The notes under the pieces are model-generated. The model was not told the DNA's origin. It was given only the letters and a program-made list of their open reading frames with translations, and searched no databases. A stretch of DNA of 64,000 nt from Maribellus maritimus (GTDB taxonomy: Bacteria > Bacteroidota > Bacteroidia > Bacteroidales > Prolixibacteraceae): contig NZ_JAIKLE010000030.1 of NCBI RefSeq assembly GCF_022267315.1, positions 1-64,000 of the forward strand, written 5' to 3'. This document shows, piece by piece, positions 27,465 through 37,089 of the stretch; within the stretch, counting starts at the first letter, position 1; every line of letters starts with the position of its first letter. A program made the position numbers and the translations under genes.

Positions 27465-29282
27465 TTATTCTTGATGTTTGCCGGTTTCGCGTTCTTCCCA
27501 GCCGCTTTTTCCTTCATCGATATAAATTTCCTGAACCGACTTGGAAACACGGTTGTCCACTTCTTCCACTAAATGAATTTTTAAAGGGTGAGTCAATCGT
27601 TTTTTCCAATCTAAAACAGGTTGGTAAGGCTCTTCTCCGTCTTTTGTTTCGAAAACAAGGTAAGCCCATTTTTCAGTAAAGAAATTACCTTTCATGGCCG
27701 GGACCATTTGTTGCATATTCGATGAAAGGAATGGCAGAGACAGCGCACGGGCCCAATAAATCCATGGACCTCCGGTGATGTACATGTATGGATTTAACAA
27801 GCGTTCACGCGATTCGATGCCGGTGTTGGCGTATGACAACTGAATTCCTGCGAAACCGATGTGTGTGTCTTTGTTGTAAAATGAGATCCATGGAACGTCG
27901 TCTTCCATTTTAAGGTCAGTCAGGTCAGGCATATCGGTAACATCGTATGTAATAACTTTGTTTCTTACAGCGTCGAACCAGGCGGCGTGTGTCATCAATT
28001 CTCGTTTAAAAACCACCTCACCATTTCGTAAGGCAATGCAGTTGATGGTTTCGTTGATGCGCATATTGGTTGTTGTGATAATGTATGGAACATCCGGATG
28101 AAATTCATATCGAACCGATGCGTCAACTTCGGGAATGTCGCGCAGGTTATCCCATAATTCGGCTACAGTAACCACTGGTCCTGAAATGAGATTAATATTT
28201 TTTGGAGGGTTCCAGTCGGCAGTATGTGTCCATGGGCGTGGGGGAGAATAAATTCCGGGATTCCAGTGAACAGCGCCGTTGGTTTCCATACGGTGAAACA
28301 ATGGAAAATCAGGACGATCTTTTAACATAAGTTGATCGAGGTGCCCCGAATTATTGTGCAAAGAAACCGTCAAAGCTCCATTGTCTATACTAATTCCGGG
28401 CATTTCACCCTGAACTTTCAAATTAGAATTATAAACTTTCGTCAGCGCTTTATCATTGTTGTAGTAAATTAAATACACTTTACTTGTATTTGCCGGAACA
28501 TCGGCCAGGAATGCTACGCGAGCGCTAAGTGTAGGAAACCAAAGTGGCACCGCATGTGTCGGATTTCCATTTTCATCTGGTGCCATATCATCTTCTTCGG
28601 TGTATTTTTGTAAATCATAAACCTGACAAGGCACTTCTTTAACCGCATGGATTTTCGAATCGAACTCTACTACCCGAACCTCTCGTTTTAAATCAAAAGC
28701 CTCATCCGGATAAAATGCAACAACCGCCTCCACAGCTTCTGATTTTCTGTCAATTCCGGCAGTTTCGCTTAACACCACCGACTTGTAATTTTTCCAAGCT
28801 GTATCAAAAATTTTGGCGTCGTTGGGCGAAGTAAGTGTTACTGTCTGTGATAGAAACTTATCATCAGAAGAATTTTCAACGCCTTCCTTCATTCTTACCG
28901 TTAGTTTTATGTTGTATTTTTTTCCGGGTTCCCACTTTACCCATCCAACTACATTCGGATTTTTGTAAAGGGTGGCGTCGTGAGATAATCCATATCCCGA
29001 CGGCGGACGATGAGACAGTGGCGGATATTCTTTTTCAATTACATCTTTTTCGCGATACAAATCAGTGCTTCTCAAAACTTTCCCGTTTACTTCTGCCTCT
29101 ACTTCAATTATCGAAGCTTCAGGCAATTCCAGCTCAGCAAAAAAATGATAAAACGGAATTGCCGGACAAGGATAGTCGAGGTTTATACTTTTTATTGAAA
29201 GCTGTGCCTCTTCCTTTTTTGCCTGGCTGCCCATGGCAAATAGTACAAAAGCAAGAATTAAAAAAGATATCTTTTGTTTCAT
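27465..29282 (-). CDS. Large secreted protein of unknown family, PUL B (605 residues)
   Basis: The signal peptide (ISFLILAFVLFAMGSQA) is followed by an N-terminal Ig-like region and a long beta-rich region. Residues ~285-420 (ISIDNGALTVSLHNNSGHLD, then HWNPGIYSPPRPW) look like the galactose-mutarotase-type beta-sandwich seen in lyases and GH accessory domains. Conserved-looking His, Trp and Arg clusters (HWNP, PPRPWTHTADW) could line an active site or sugar-binding groove. I do not recognise a CAZy family. It is the last gene of a four-gene operon with the SGNH esterase, CBM9-like protein and 900-residue protein, so a role in cleaving or binding the PUL B glycan is the best inference. Confidence 0.85.
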   Translation of the reverse strand: MKQKISFLILAFVLFAMGSQAKKEEAQLSIKSINLDYPCPAIPFYHFFAELELPEASIIEVEAEVNGKVLRSTDLYREKDVIEKEYPPLSHRPPSGYGLSHDATLYKNPNVVGWVKWEPGKKYNIKLTVRMKEGVENSSDDKFLSQTVTLTSPNDAKIFDTAWKNYKSVVLSETAGIDRKSEAVEAVVAFYPDEAFDLKREVRVVEFDSKIHAVKEVPCQVYDLQKYTEEDDMAPDENGNPTHAVPLWFPTLSARVAFLADVPANTSKVYLIYYNNDKALTKVYNSNLKVQGEMPGISIDNGALTVSLHNNSGHLDQLMLKDRPDFPLFHRMETNGAVHWNPGIYSPPRPWTHTADWNPPKNINLISGPVVTVAELWDNLRDIPEVDASVRYEFHPDVPYIITTTNMRINETINCIALRNGEVVFKRELMTHAAWFDAVRNKVITYDVTDMPDLTDLKMEDDVPWISFYNKDTHIGFAGIQLSYANTGIESRERLLNPYMYITGGPWIYWARALSLPFLSSNMQQMVPAMKGNFFTEKWAYLVFETKDGEEPYQPVLDWKKRLTHPLKIHLVEEVDNRVSKSVQEIYIDEGKSGWEERETGKHQE

Positions 29283-29325
29283 CGTATGGTGTTTTTTTAA
29301 ATAATTCTAAACAAATTCTTAAAAG

Positions 29326-32028
29326 TTATTCGACGTTTATTTTTGATTTTGTTATCAGATTTCTCTCACGCAACGCTTCTACGCCTTTTTCCCAATTTCC
29401 TTCATCTGCCCACATATAATATGAAAAGTACATCGCATTTTTCTTAATGATTCTTATCCAGGGTTGAAATTCAACATAATAGTGACGTGTACTTGAGTTC
29501 CGCGGATGATTCATCCACATGTGCAAAAAATCGGGCTGATCAACAGGAAAAGCGCCAACAAAGAATACGTTTTCATTTTCATCTCTTCCGGCTTGCCAGC
29601 CTTCTGTTAGGGTGAAAATCTGTCCGTAATATTCGTCCATTCTCATCCTGTATTTCAACAAACCTTTCACATCGGGAACCATAAACACATCAACAGTATC
29701 GTGCGCAGCTCCCAACGCCAAAATAGGCTGCGGCCCGAACATGTCAGTTTCTTTATTGGTAAAATTAAGTTTGAATTTCACTTCAAGAAGAGGTGAATCG
29801 CCATAAAGTGTAAATATTTTTTCGATTTGGTTTCCATAAAAATCGGAAGTCATTTTGACACTCACGCTCGTACCTCCACTTTTCAGGATCTCAGCATCAA
29901 AAACTTTATGTGTTTCCATGCTGGGCTGCCCCAGAAAATCTTCAAATCCGCCAAACGGATAATAATGCCGTTCGCGGAAAGGCTGATTTTCATTTGCCGG
30001 TTTTTCCGGCCATGATTTAAAAAGTACATTGTCGTCTTTACTTTTTACGATGTATTCAATAACACGCGCTCCGATTGTGAGCAGTGTCACCTTAACTTTG
30101 TCGTTTTCCATCTGGTATTCATCCACGCCATCACCGTTCAAATCAACAGTTGTTAATGTGGATTGTCCTTGTGCTTTTTCAACGCCCAGCTGCGTTTCTG
30201 AAGAACAATCAAGTGCCGTTGTAACAAGCTTGTAATTTCCTGCCTTGATTTTTATATCAAACACCAACTCTTTGTATGTATCGGGCGCAACTTCACATTG
30301 CTGAATTTTTTCAAAAACAGCTTTCCCGGGTTTGTCTGTTTTGAAAACCTGCACTTTTACAGGAAAAGAAGATTCTTTTGTGAAATTGTGAACCGATACC
30401 GGATATTGCACAACCGGCGTTTGTCCGTACAACAATTGAGGTACAGAAATAGCAGGTGGCAAATCCAGCATGGTCACAGTCGATTTCTTCTTCCCATCCC
30501 AAACAAAATCAATCCCAATAGGATTTGTTTTTCCCATAGCTTCTTTTTCAATGGAAACAGGGAAACGCACTTCTTTTTGACTGTTGGCAGGTAGGGAAAT
30601 TGCTTTCCCGTTTTCTGCCAATTTCAAAGCTGAAGGCAACGAAAGCGACAAATTACCGGTAATGGCTTTATTTGAGTAGTTGGTTAAGGTTATTTTTACT
30701 TCTGAGCCATTCGTCTCGGTATAAATATCTATATAATCTCCAAAATAATCTTCAAGGAAAATGCGGTCAAGTTCGAGTACTTGCATCGCTTGTCTGAAAT
30801 AGTCTCCACCAATGATTTTTCCTTGTGGAAGAACAGCTACTTCTCGGCGTTCTTTTATTGCTTTTATTATGGATTTTTTATTTACATAAGCACCTTTTGG
30901 AAGAAACAACACCATTGAAGACGTTGCTCCACCAGAAAAGGATGAAGTAAGATTTACAAAAGGAAGCTCCTGGTTATCCAGTTGTTTTTTATTTCCTTCG
31001 TTTACAATGTAGCCGTCATACACATCGTGTTCGTCAGCTTTATTGTCAAATACCTGGCGGAAAATATATCCGTTTTTCTTTTTAACAAAATCTACATATC
31101 CTTGTTGTTTTATGTCTTGTTCCTGAAGTCCGTCCCAATTATCGCAGCCAAAAACGAAATTTCGTTGTCCATATCCCGGCGCATAAGAACCAGCTTCAAC
31201 AAAAGCCGGATTTCCAATTTCATCCATCCACGACTGGTATTTTTCCAGCGCGCGGAACTCGTTGTAACCGCTAAAAACAAACCAGGAATTTCCTTCATTT
31301 AATCCCCGGGAAATAACATCAATCGGATGCACAAAATCAGTAGTAACAGACATGTACAATGTTTCAATTCCCATCCAGCCTTTTCTGAAATCGTAGGTTC
31401 TTACTATTTCACGAATATTTTTAATAACGGATTCCAATTTTTCGAACGCCTCTGTATCGGACGAAATCACTGCAAATATTTTTCGCTGTCCGCTTTCCAA
31501 CCGGAAAACATCAGTTGGATGCCAGTCGTTCGATTTAAACTGGTGTGCAGTTAGATCTTTCTTCCAGCTGTTAATGTCGCCGGCAAGAGACAATAATTTT
31601 TTACCAACTTCAGAATGGGGCGAAGCAAAAACAAGTACATCATTACTTTTCAGAGTTGTTTCCATTTCGTTGAGCGATGGCTCTTTTACTGTTTTTGTAT
31701 CCGAAGAAAGCAATTCATTAATAAATCCTTCCTGCAAATTCAAGCCTATGATTCCCAACTCTTCAGCAATGTCAATTTTGCTTTGTTTAATTGAAAGGTT
31801 TACGTCACGAACAGTCATTTTGAATAAGTTCCCATATCGGAAAGTATTCAGATAAGTATCACTCCAGTGTGTGGTGTAGCCATTATTATGAATCTCTGTT
31901 TTTACGGGAACCCGTTCTTCATTTTTTGAAATAGGAGGATGAAAACTATTCAGCTTTTGTGCGTTACTTATCCCTACTCCCTGAAATAATAACGAAATCA
32001 ATAAAATAACGAAATAATTAGATTTCAT
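29326..32028 (-). CDS. Large secreted protein of unknown family, PUL B (900 residues)
   Basis: It has a signal peptide (YFVILLISLLFQGVGISNA). Residues ~25-420 form a mixed alpha/beta region with KGWMGIETLYMSVTTDFVHP and NEGNSWFVFSGYNEFRALEK. Residues ~430-640 look like two Ig-like beta-sandwich modules. The last ~250 residues (TTVDLNGDGVDEYQMENDKV, then HYYPFGGFEDFLGQPSMETH) resemble a galactose-mutarotase-like sandwich. I cannot match the protein to a named GH or PL family. Its operon, export and size suggest a new enzyme or binding protein for the PUL B glycan. It is 43 bases upstream of the 605-residue gene. Confidence 0.85.
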   Translation of the reverse strand: MKSNYFVILLISLLFQGVGISNAQKLNSFHPPISKNEERVPVKTEIHNNGYTTHWSDTYLNTFRYGNLFKMTVRDVNLSIKQSKIDIAEELGIIGLNLQEGFINELLSSDTKTVKEPSLNEMETTLKSNDVLVFASPHSEVGKKLLSLAGDINSWKKDLTAHQFKSNDWHPTDVFRLESGQRKIFAVISSDTEAFEKLESVIKNIREIVRTYDFRKGWMGIETLYMSVTTDFVHPIDVISRGLNEGNSWFVFSGYNEFRALEKYQSWMDEIGNPAFVEAGSYAPGYGQRNFVFGCDNWDGLQEQDIKQQGYVDFVKKKNGYIFRQVFDNKADEHDVYDGYIVNEGNKKQLDNQELPFVNLTSSFSGGATSSMVLFLPKGAYVNKKSIIKAIKERREVAVLPQGKIIGGDYFRQAMQVLELDRIFLEDYFGDYIDIYTETNGSEVKITLTNYSNKAITGNLSLSLPSALKLAENGKAISLPANSQKEVRFPVSIEKEAMGKTNPIGIDFVWDGKKKSTVTMLDLPPAISVPQLLYGQTPVVQYPVSVHNFTKESSFPVKVQVFKTDKPGKAVFEKIQQCEVAPDTYKELVFDIKIKAGNYKLVTTALDCSSETQLGVEKAQGQSTLTTVDLNGDGVDEYQMENDKVKVTLLTIGARVIEYIVKSKDDNVLFKSWPEKPANENQPFRERHYYPFGGFEDFLGQPSMETHKVFDAEILKSGGTSVSVKMTSDFYGNQIEKIFTLYGDSPLLEVKFKLNFTNKETDMFGPQPILALGAAHDTVDVFMVPDVKGLLKYRMRMDEYYGQIFTLTEGWQAGRDENENVFFVGAFPVDQPDFLHMWMNHPRNSSTRHYYVEFQPWIRIIKKNAMYFSYYMWADEGNWEKGVEALRERNLITKSKINVE

Positions 32029-32055
32029 ATTTGGTAAATATGTTTGTTTATTGCT

Positions 32056-33225
32056 CTAATGGTTAATACTTTTTTCAGAATTTATTTTTGGTTTTTTTCT
32101 TTGCTTTAATTTGGCTGTTTCATTTAACGATAATATTTCATCCCCGTAATTTAGTTCCACAGTAAATTGTGTTGGTGTTGCCCACATTCGGATAGAAGTT
32201 TTGCTTCCATCCGAGACTTCTGTAGCTATCTGCTCCGGCACCGAAATTTCCTCCAGTGAAGCAGCATATTTCCCAACCTTTTTTTTGTAATCTTTTTGTT
32301 TGTAGAAAACCCACCATAAATACTTTTTCAAATTTTCGATTGCCGAAACTTCGAACTTCACTTTTCCTTCGCCAGCTTTTGTTTCCGAAAATTGCATCAG
32401 CCCCCAGCGTTCAGGATAGTGCATACTTATTAATCCTTGAGGACTCCAGGTCCAGTAATTTGTTTTTACTCTGTCAGGATATTCTTTCTGGTCGGCAGCA
32501 TTTCCGCCTTCCCATTCCACACGCATCAAATTCACTTTCCAAATTTCTTTATCCTGTGGAATTTTAACAGCATCGGCGCTACGCAAATCGGCAAAGGGAA
32601 TTTTCATTTCAACAGTCCAACTCTTGTCCTTGTCGGTTGGAGTATTGACTGTCCCTTTTGCCATAACTGCACTTTGAAATCCCGGGGAATTCCATGTAAA
32701 CAGAGCCATTCCTCCGTCGCGATAAGATTTTGTTAAGAATAAGTCGAACAGAGTATTGAGTACATTTACTTCATATTCAAAATAATTGTGCGTATCGCCA
32801 TCGGGGTCAATAAAAATTTCAAAAACATTTTCGTTGAACAATAATTCATCACGTTTTGTTATTTTGCCCTGAAGATTAGGTTCTTCAAGCTTCGCAAAAA
32901 CATAGATATTCTCATTGTCCCATAACAATTTCACGTCAGTTTGTAAAAACGGTTCCGGCCATTCATTTCCTCTGATGTCGCCAAAGTCACTCAATCTTTC
33001 AATTTTACTCCAGTCAGTCTCTTTTGCAATCCCATCAATTGTCATTTTCGAGTCGGTTTTATAGATGGTGTATGTGGAAACCGGTGTCAGCAAACTGGCA
33101 TATTTCTCAAAATCTGGTTTCTGCGCAAACGAAACCTGCAGAAGGAAAAACGTCAGCAACAAAAAGAAACTTCCTTTCTTTCGCAATCCATTTTTTATAT
33201 TTTGTTCAAGCTGCATTTCATTCAA
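32056..33225 (-). CDS. Secreted CBM9-like (DOMON-fold) carbohydrate-binding protein
   Basis: This 389-residue protein has a signal peptide after a short charged leader (KKGSFFLLLTFFLLQVSFA). Residues ~58-260 match the family-9-like carbohydrate-binding sandwich: MTIDGIAKETDWSKIERLSD, DVKLLWDNENIYVFAKLEEP, NENVFEIFIDPDGDTHNYFE, then EMKIPFADLR. The C-terminal ~110 residues are basic and Lys-rich (LKKYLWWVFYKQKDYKKKVG). It probably binds reducing ends or exposed sugar chains and acts with the esterase gene just upstream (3-base gap). Confidence 0.85.
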   Translation of the reverse strand: MNEMQLEQNIKNGLRKKGSFFLLLTFFLLQVSFAQKPDFEKYASLLTPVSTYTIYKTDSKMTIDGIAKETDWSKIERLSDFGDIRGNEWPEPFLQTDVKLLWDNENIYVFAKLEEPNLQGKITKRDELLFNENVFEIFIDPDGDTHNYFEYEVNVLNTLFDLFLTKSYRDGGMALFTWNSPGFQSAVMAKGTVNTPTDKDKSWTVEMKIPFADLRSADAVKIPQDKEIWKVNLMRVEWEGGNAADQKEYPDRVKTNYWTWSPQGLISMHYPERWGLMQFSETKAGEGKVKFEVSAIENLKKYLWWVFYKQKDYKKKVGKYAASLEEISVPEQIATEVSDGSKTSIRMWATPTQFTVELNYGDEILSLNETAKLKQRKKPKINSEKSINH

Positions 33226-33228
33226 TCT

Positions 33229-34560
33229 TTAGCGTAAGCCCTCTCCCACAATAAGGATATTCCCCAAAAAATAATTGTAGTTTTTATATTCTGATTCATT
33301 CTTCATGAATGCTTCCGGAGCTCTTTTCGACAATATTTTTTCTTTATCGAACTCATCATCAATAACCTCAATTTCCACAGTATGCACCGTATCTTTCAAC
33401 TGTTTTTCAAGAATCACATTGTTAATCCGGTAATAGGAACAATAAGCATCAAAACGTTGAATTTCGCGTTCCTTTCCATCGATGGTTACTTTTATTTTCC
33501 CTGAACCGGGCCCAATTACATCATATAAACCAACAGCAGTTCCCTTAAATTTGAAACTGAGTTTTGCGCCCGTTTTTCCTTCGTAAATCTGAGGTAAAAA
33601 TTTTTCAAATTTATCAGCCAACTCGTCTCCATTTTTCAGCAATTCCCAATCGCCTGTTTTCCTGGCATCGACAACCGAATAACATTGTGCATTTTCCCAA
33701 TTGTCGTTTAAAAAAGGGTTTGTCAATTTATGGCTGCCAACTTTTCCAAATGCTTCCATTTCCTCCAAATATTTTACGATAACAGAAGCATATATAGGAT
33801 GGCCTGATTCTGACAAGGGATGGGTATGATCTTTTGTAAACACAATTATATTATCGTTTTCCGATGGATCTGCGGTAAAAACAAGTTTCCCTTCTTCGCG
33901 AAGCTGAACTACTTTTTTCCCCGCCAGAATACTCGGAATATCATAATAATCTGCCAGCTTTTCCATGGCCAGGATCGTTGAAGACAATTCTCCTCTGAGA
34001 AATTCTTTGCACTGATCGTCAACCATCGTGTAAATAAAACAGATATCGGTAGTTGAATTGGCCTGCCATGTTTTCCGGATAATTCCTTCCATTGTACGCA
34101 AAACGTCGTCCGGTTTTTGGCTTTTATCGTTTACTGCAAATTCTACAAAAAGAAGATCCGGTTTGTATTGTAAAACGTCGTGCTCAACCCGGAAAACTCC
34201 GAGATTTGAGCCTGTTCCTCCGATAGCAGCAGCAGTTTCCAGAAATATTGTTTCTGGGTAGTGTACCCTTAGCCAATTATAGGTAAGTGTTCGCCAACCT
34301 TCTTTCGCTTCAGTAATACTTCCTCCGAGGTAGGCAACGTTTACTTTTCTCGATGTTTCTATTTTTTGATAAAAATTCGGAAGACCGCCACGTTTATGAA
34401 ATTCTTTTAACTGCTCAAAAGCTATATTTTTTTTCTTTTCTGCTTTCGATAGCTCATCCGCAAAAACATTTGGTTTTAGCAAAAAGAATAAAAATATTAA
34501 TATGAATATTTTTTGAATGTAACTTTTCATTTTATCACTTTCTGAATGTAAAATTCCCAA
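33229..34560 (-). CDS. Secreted SGNH/GDSL-type hydrolase, probable carbohydrate esterase
   Basis: This 443-residue protein has a signal peptide (IQKIFILIFLFFLLKPNVFA) and an SGNH fold. Block I is VAYLGGSITEAKEGWR with the nucleophile Ser in GGS. The oxyanion Gly is in AIGGTGSNLG, the oxyanion Asn in EFAVNDKS, and the catalytic Asp-His pair in FTKDHTHPLSESGHPIYA. The ~150 C-terminal residues form an Ig-like domain (GAKLSFKFKGTAVGLYDVIG). Such enzymes remove acetyl or other acyl groups from polysaccharides. It is the first gene of the four-gene operon; upstream Mets at the start are ambiguous, and the Met at residue 11 also fits. Confidence 0.88.
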   Translation of the reverse strand: MGILHSESDKMKSYIQKIFILIFLFFLLKPNVFADELSKAEKKKNIAFEQLKEFHKRGGLPNFYQKIETSRKVNVAYLGGSITEAKEGWRTLTYNWLRVHYPETIFLETAAAIGGTGSNLGVFRVEHDVLQYKPDLLFVEFAVNDKSQKPDDVLRTMEGIIRKTWQANSTTDICFIYTMVDDQCKEFLRGELSSTILAMEKLADYYDIPSILAGKKVVQLREEGKLVFTADPSENDNIIVFTKDHTHPLSESGHPIYASVIVKYLEEMEAFGKVGSHKLTNPFLNDNWENAQCYSVVDARKTGDWELLKNGDELADKFEKFLPQIYEGKTGAKLSFKFKGTAVGLYDVIGPGSGKIKVTIDGKEREIQRFDAYCSYYRINNVILEKQLKDTVHTVEIEVIDDEFDKEKILSKRAPEAFMKNESEYKNYNYFLGNILIVGEGLR

Positions 34561-34624
34561 TTTCGAAATTTGTACTACTCGCTTTATTTAATTCTTGCTC
34601 CTGAAATTCGATACAAACCATAAG

Positions 34625-34648
34625 AGAAAAAAAACAAAAACGGGGACA
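34625..34648 (-). promoter_or_regulatory. TGTCCC block upstream of the SGNH operon
   Basis: On the minus strand it reads TGTCCCCG then a T-rich run with GTTTTTTTTC. A TATGGTTTG promoter-like element follows a few bases downstream. A closely similar block lies at 40170-40193, upstream of the operon of the GH117-like, GH116 and GH31 genes. Both precede PUL B operons, so it may be a shared regulator site. The rest of the 34561-34737 gap shows no gene. Confidence 0.45.
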
Positions 34649-34737
34649 GTCCAATTTATTTTTTATTCAGCCACCAGATGAGTGGGATTTTTTGTCTCGG
34701 TTTTTTTCCTCAAGTTACAGCACTTCAGGAGTTCCTT

Positions 34738-37068
34738 TTATAATAAAGAAATACTTAATTTTTTTTCTTCTTCGTTTGTTATTCCGCTAACTGACAGTAC
34801 TTTTGTTTCCGAATCATATTCCCAGTTTGTAATTGTAGTTCCGTTAATTTTTACATCAGCAGGTTTCGGGATAATATTGAAATGTATAAAATATTTTCGG
34901 TCTTTAACTCTTCCCTGATAGTCGCCTTCAGTTGTATGAAGTGTAAAACTAATTTGAGATTCATTGGCTGCACAGGTCATTTTTGTTGTTGCGATTTCTC
35001 CTTTTTCGTATCCAAAACCTTCGCCTTCATCCTCAATTAAAGTGAAATTGCTTTCTTTGTATGGATATACCTGCACAGTCATGGTATCGATTGGTTTCTG
35101 TCCAACATAATCAACATACGGCCATTCCGGAATAATTGCGCCGGCCTTAATAAACAAGCCACCTCCTTTATCTTCCGGAATTTCAAGTTTTATTTCCTGC
35201 TTCCCTTTAAACTCTTTGTGTGACCAGTAATCTATCCATTTTCCTTCGGGCAGATACACTTTATCAGTAAATGCGGTTACCAGCAAATTTTCGCCAAACA
35301 TGTATTGATTCATATTGTCCTGCAAAGCCTTGTCTTTTGGATAACACAGCGGCATGGGTCGCATAATCGGCACCGAAGTTTGATTACTTACATGTGCATA
35401 CGTATAAATGTAGGGCATCAAACGATAGCGAAGGTTTGCATAATACCGGAATGTTTTTTCCATTTTTCCTAAAAACCAGGGGTAGCGAATATCCCACCAA
35501 CTGTTTACCTGTGCCCAGCCTACAAGAAAGCCAAAGTGAATACCGTCTTTTGAGAAAACCCCCATGTCGCAGGTAACATTCGATTGGGCGGTCATTGCGT
35601 GGTTCAACATCGAAACCATGGCTCTTTGCCCGCCACCTTCGTCGCCCGCCCAGGTTGCCGCGTAATGTTGCAAACCTGCGTAACCGGTACAGAAATACAT
35701 CATCGGCCGTTTATTCATGTAATCTTTCCAACCATCGTAAACCTGGCGCTGGTACATGGGCTGAAAAAGGTTGTGCATTTCAGCGTCGCTCATTCCGTTT
35801 CCATAAAACCAATCGGGATGTTCATTGATAATATAAGCCGGATCCTGCTTAAAACAGCTGACTCCATCATTAATCAATAACTTAAAATGGTCGAACCAAG
35901 GCTGGTCAACAATGGTATTTTTATTAAAAAAGCGGGCTTCGTGTGCACCGGCATCAAAATTACTTTCATCGAAAGCTGGCGTAAATCCATCCTCTTTTTT
36001 CTGGTACAATTCCGGGAATTCTTTTGCAGCCACGCGTTCTGCTTCATAAGTAATGTCGTACTCACAAAGTGTCCATACACTCAATCCAAAACCAATTCTA
36101 TTCAACGCTCCCGGAAATGTAACCGCGCCCATATATTTATTTCTGAATTTTTCGCCAAACCAAGCCGGAAGAAAAAATTTATCCGGATCCCAATTAATTT
36201 CAACGGTCGGGTCATAGTAGTGTTCCATCCAGCCGGGTTCCAGGCCGAGAAAATCACAGGGAACTTTTTCTTCGCGGAATCTCGAGGCATGTTCCAGCAA
36301 TTCAAACTGGTTTACTTCGCGGTTTTCAATATACATTAACCCATAAGCTTTCTGAGGTAAAATTCTTGGTGAACCGGTAATTTCAGTGTATTGTTTCAGC
36401 AAATCTTTATAATCGTTGCCTACCATGATATAAATATCAAAATTGCCGCCGTTTCCCCATATTTTCATTTCATCGGGATTACTTTTTCCAATGTCGTAGT
36501 AATGCTTAAATGTAGTATTTATGAACAAAGCCCAACCGTTGCTGCTCATCAAAAAAGGAGCTGGGGCATAAGCCTGTCCGTATGAAACCCACGAACGCAT
36601 TTGGTGTCCCCGGTGTTGGATGTGTTCTCGATCGGTATCTCCCAAACCGTAAAACAGTTCATCTTTTTGAAGATCGAATTCAGCCCCAAAACCTCCGCCA
36701 AGTACCTCTTTTGCCGGATAACCACCAGCCATTAATAATTTGTCATCATTATCGGATACAGAGAAATGGCCGTTTTTGGGGTCAACCGTCAATTTCCCTT
36801 TTTGAGTTACAAAAAGCAGTTTGCCTCCTTTTTTCTCCGTCTTCAGTGTGCTGTTTTTGGGCCATTCGTATTTCACAATGCCATATTTCTCCATTGAAGA
36901 AATGGGAAAACTATCAATAATATTTACCTGCAACCTGAATATTTGCTCACTCAGGCAGCTCACTTTCAAAAAATTTCCATTGTAGAGTTGTACTGTTTTA
37001 CTTATGGATTGAGAAAAGGAAATTCCCGATACCAAAAGAAAACAGAAAAGAATAAATCTTTTTTTCAT
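34738..37068 (-). CDS. Secreted GH31 alpha-glycosidase
   Basis: This 776-residue protein with a signal peptide (RFILFCFLLVSGISFS) has the GH31 layout: N-terminal beta-sandwich, a (beta/alpha)8 barrel and C-terminal sandwiches. The nucleophile Asp is D409 in CFKQDPAY. The acid/base Asp is D476 in ATWAGDEGGG. The barrel opens with LPQKAYGLMYIENR. Family members cleave alpha-glucosides, alpha-xylosides or alpha-galactosides, and the exact specificity cannot be read here. The barrel start lacks the more common W..R.GYR pattern. It lies 21 bases after the GH116 gene. Confidence 0.9.
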   Translation of the reverse strand: MKKRFILFCFLLVSGISFSQSISKTVQLYNGNFLKVSCLSEQIFRLQVNIIDSFPISSMEKYGIVKYEWPKNSTLKTEKKGGKLLFVTQKGKLTVDPKNGHFSVSDNDDKLLMAGGYPAKEVLGGGFGAEFDLQKDELFYGLGDTDREHIQHRGHQMRSWVSYGQAYAPAPFLMSSNGWALFINTTFKHYYDIGKSNPDEMKIWGNGGNFDIYIMVGNDYKDLLKQYTEITGSPRILPQKAYGLMYIENREVNQFELLEHASRFREEKVPCDFLGLEPGWMEHYYDPTVEINWDPDKFFLPAWFGEKFRNKYMGAVTFPGALNRIGFGLSVWTLCEYDITYEAERVAAKEFPELYQKKEDGFTPAFDESNFDAGAHEARFFNKNTIVDQPWFDHFKLLINDGVSCFKQDPAYIINEHPDWFYGNGMSDAEMHNLFQPMYQRQVYDGWKDYMNKRPMMYFCTGYAGLQHYAATWAGDEGGGQRAMVSMLNHAMTAQSNVTCDMGVFSKDGIHFGFLVGWAQVNSWWDIRYPWFLGKMEKTFRYYANLRYRLMPYIYTYAHVSNQTSVPIMRPMPLCYPKDKALQDNMNQYMFGENLLVTAFTDKVYLPEGKWIDYWSHKEFKGKQEIKLEIPEDKGGGLFIKAGAIIPEWPYVDYVGQKPIDTMTVQVYPYKESNFTLIEDEGEGFGYEKGEIATTKMTCAANESQISFTLHTTEGDYQGRVKDRKYFIHFNIIPKPADVKINGTTITNWEYDSETKVLSVSGITNEEEKKLSISLL

Positions 37069-37089
37069 AAGTTTTTATGTTCAAACGTT

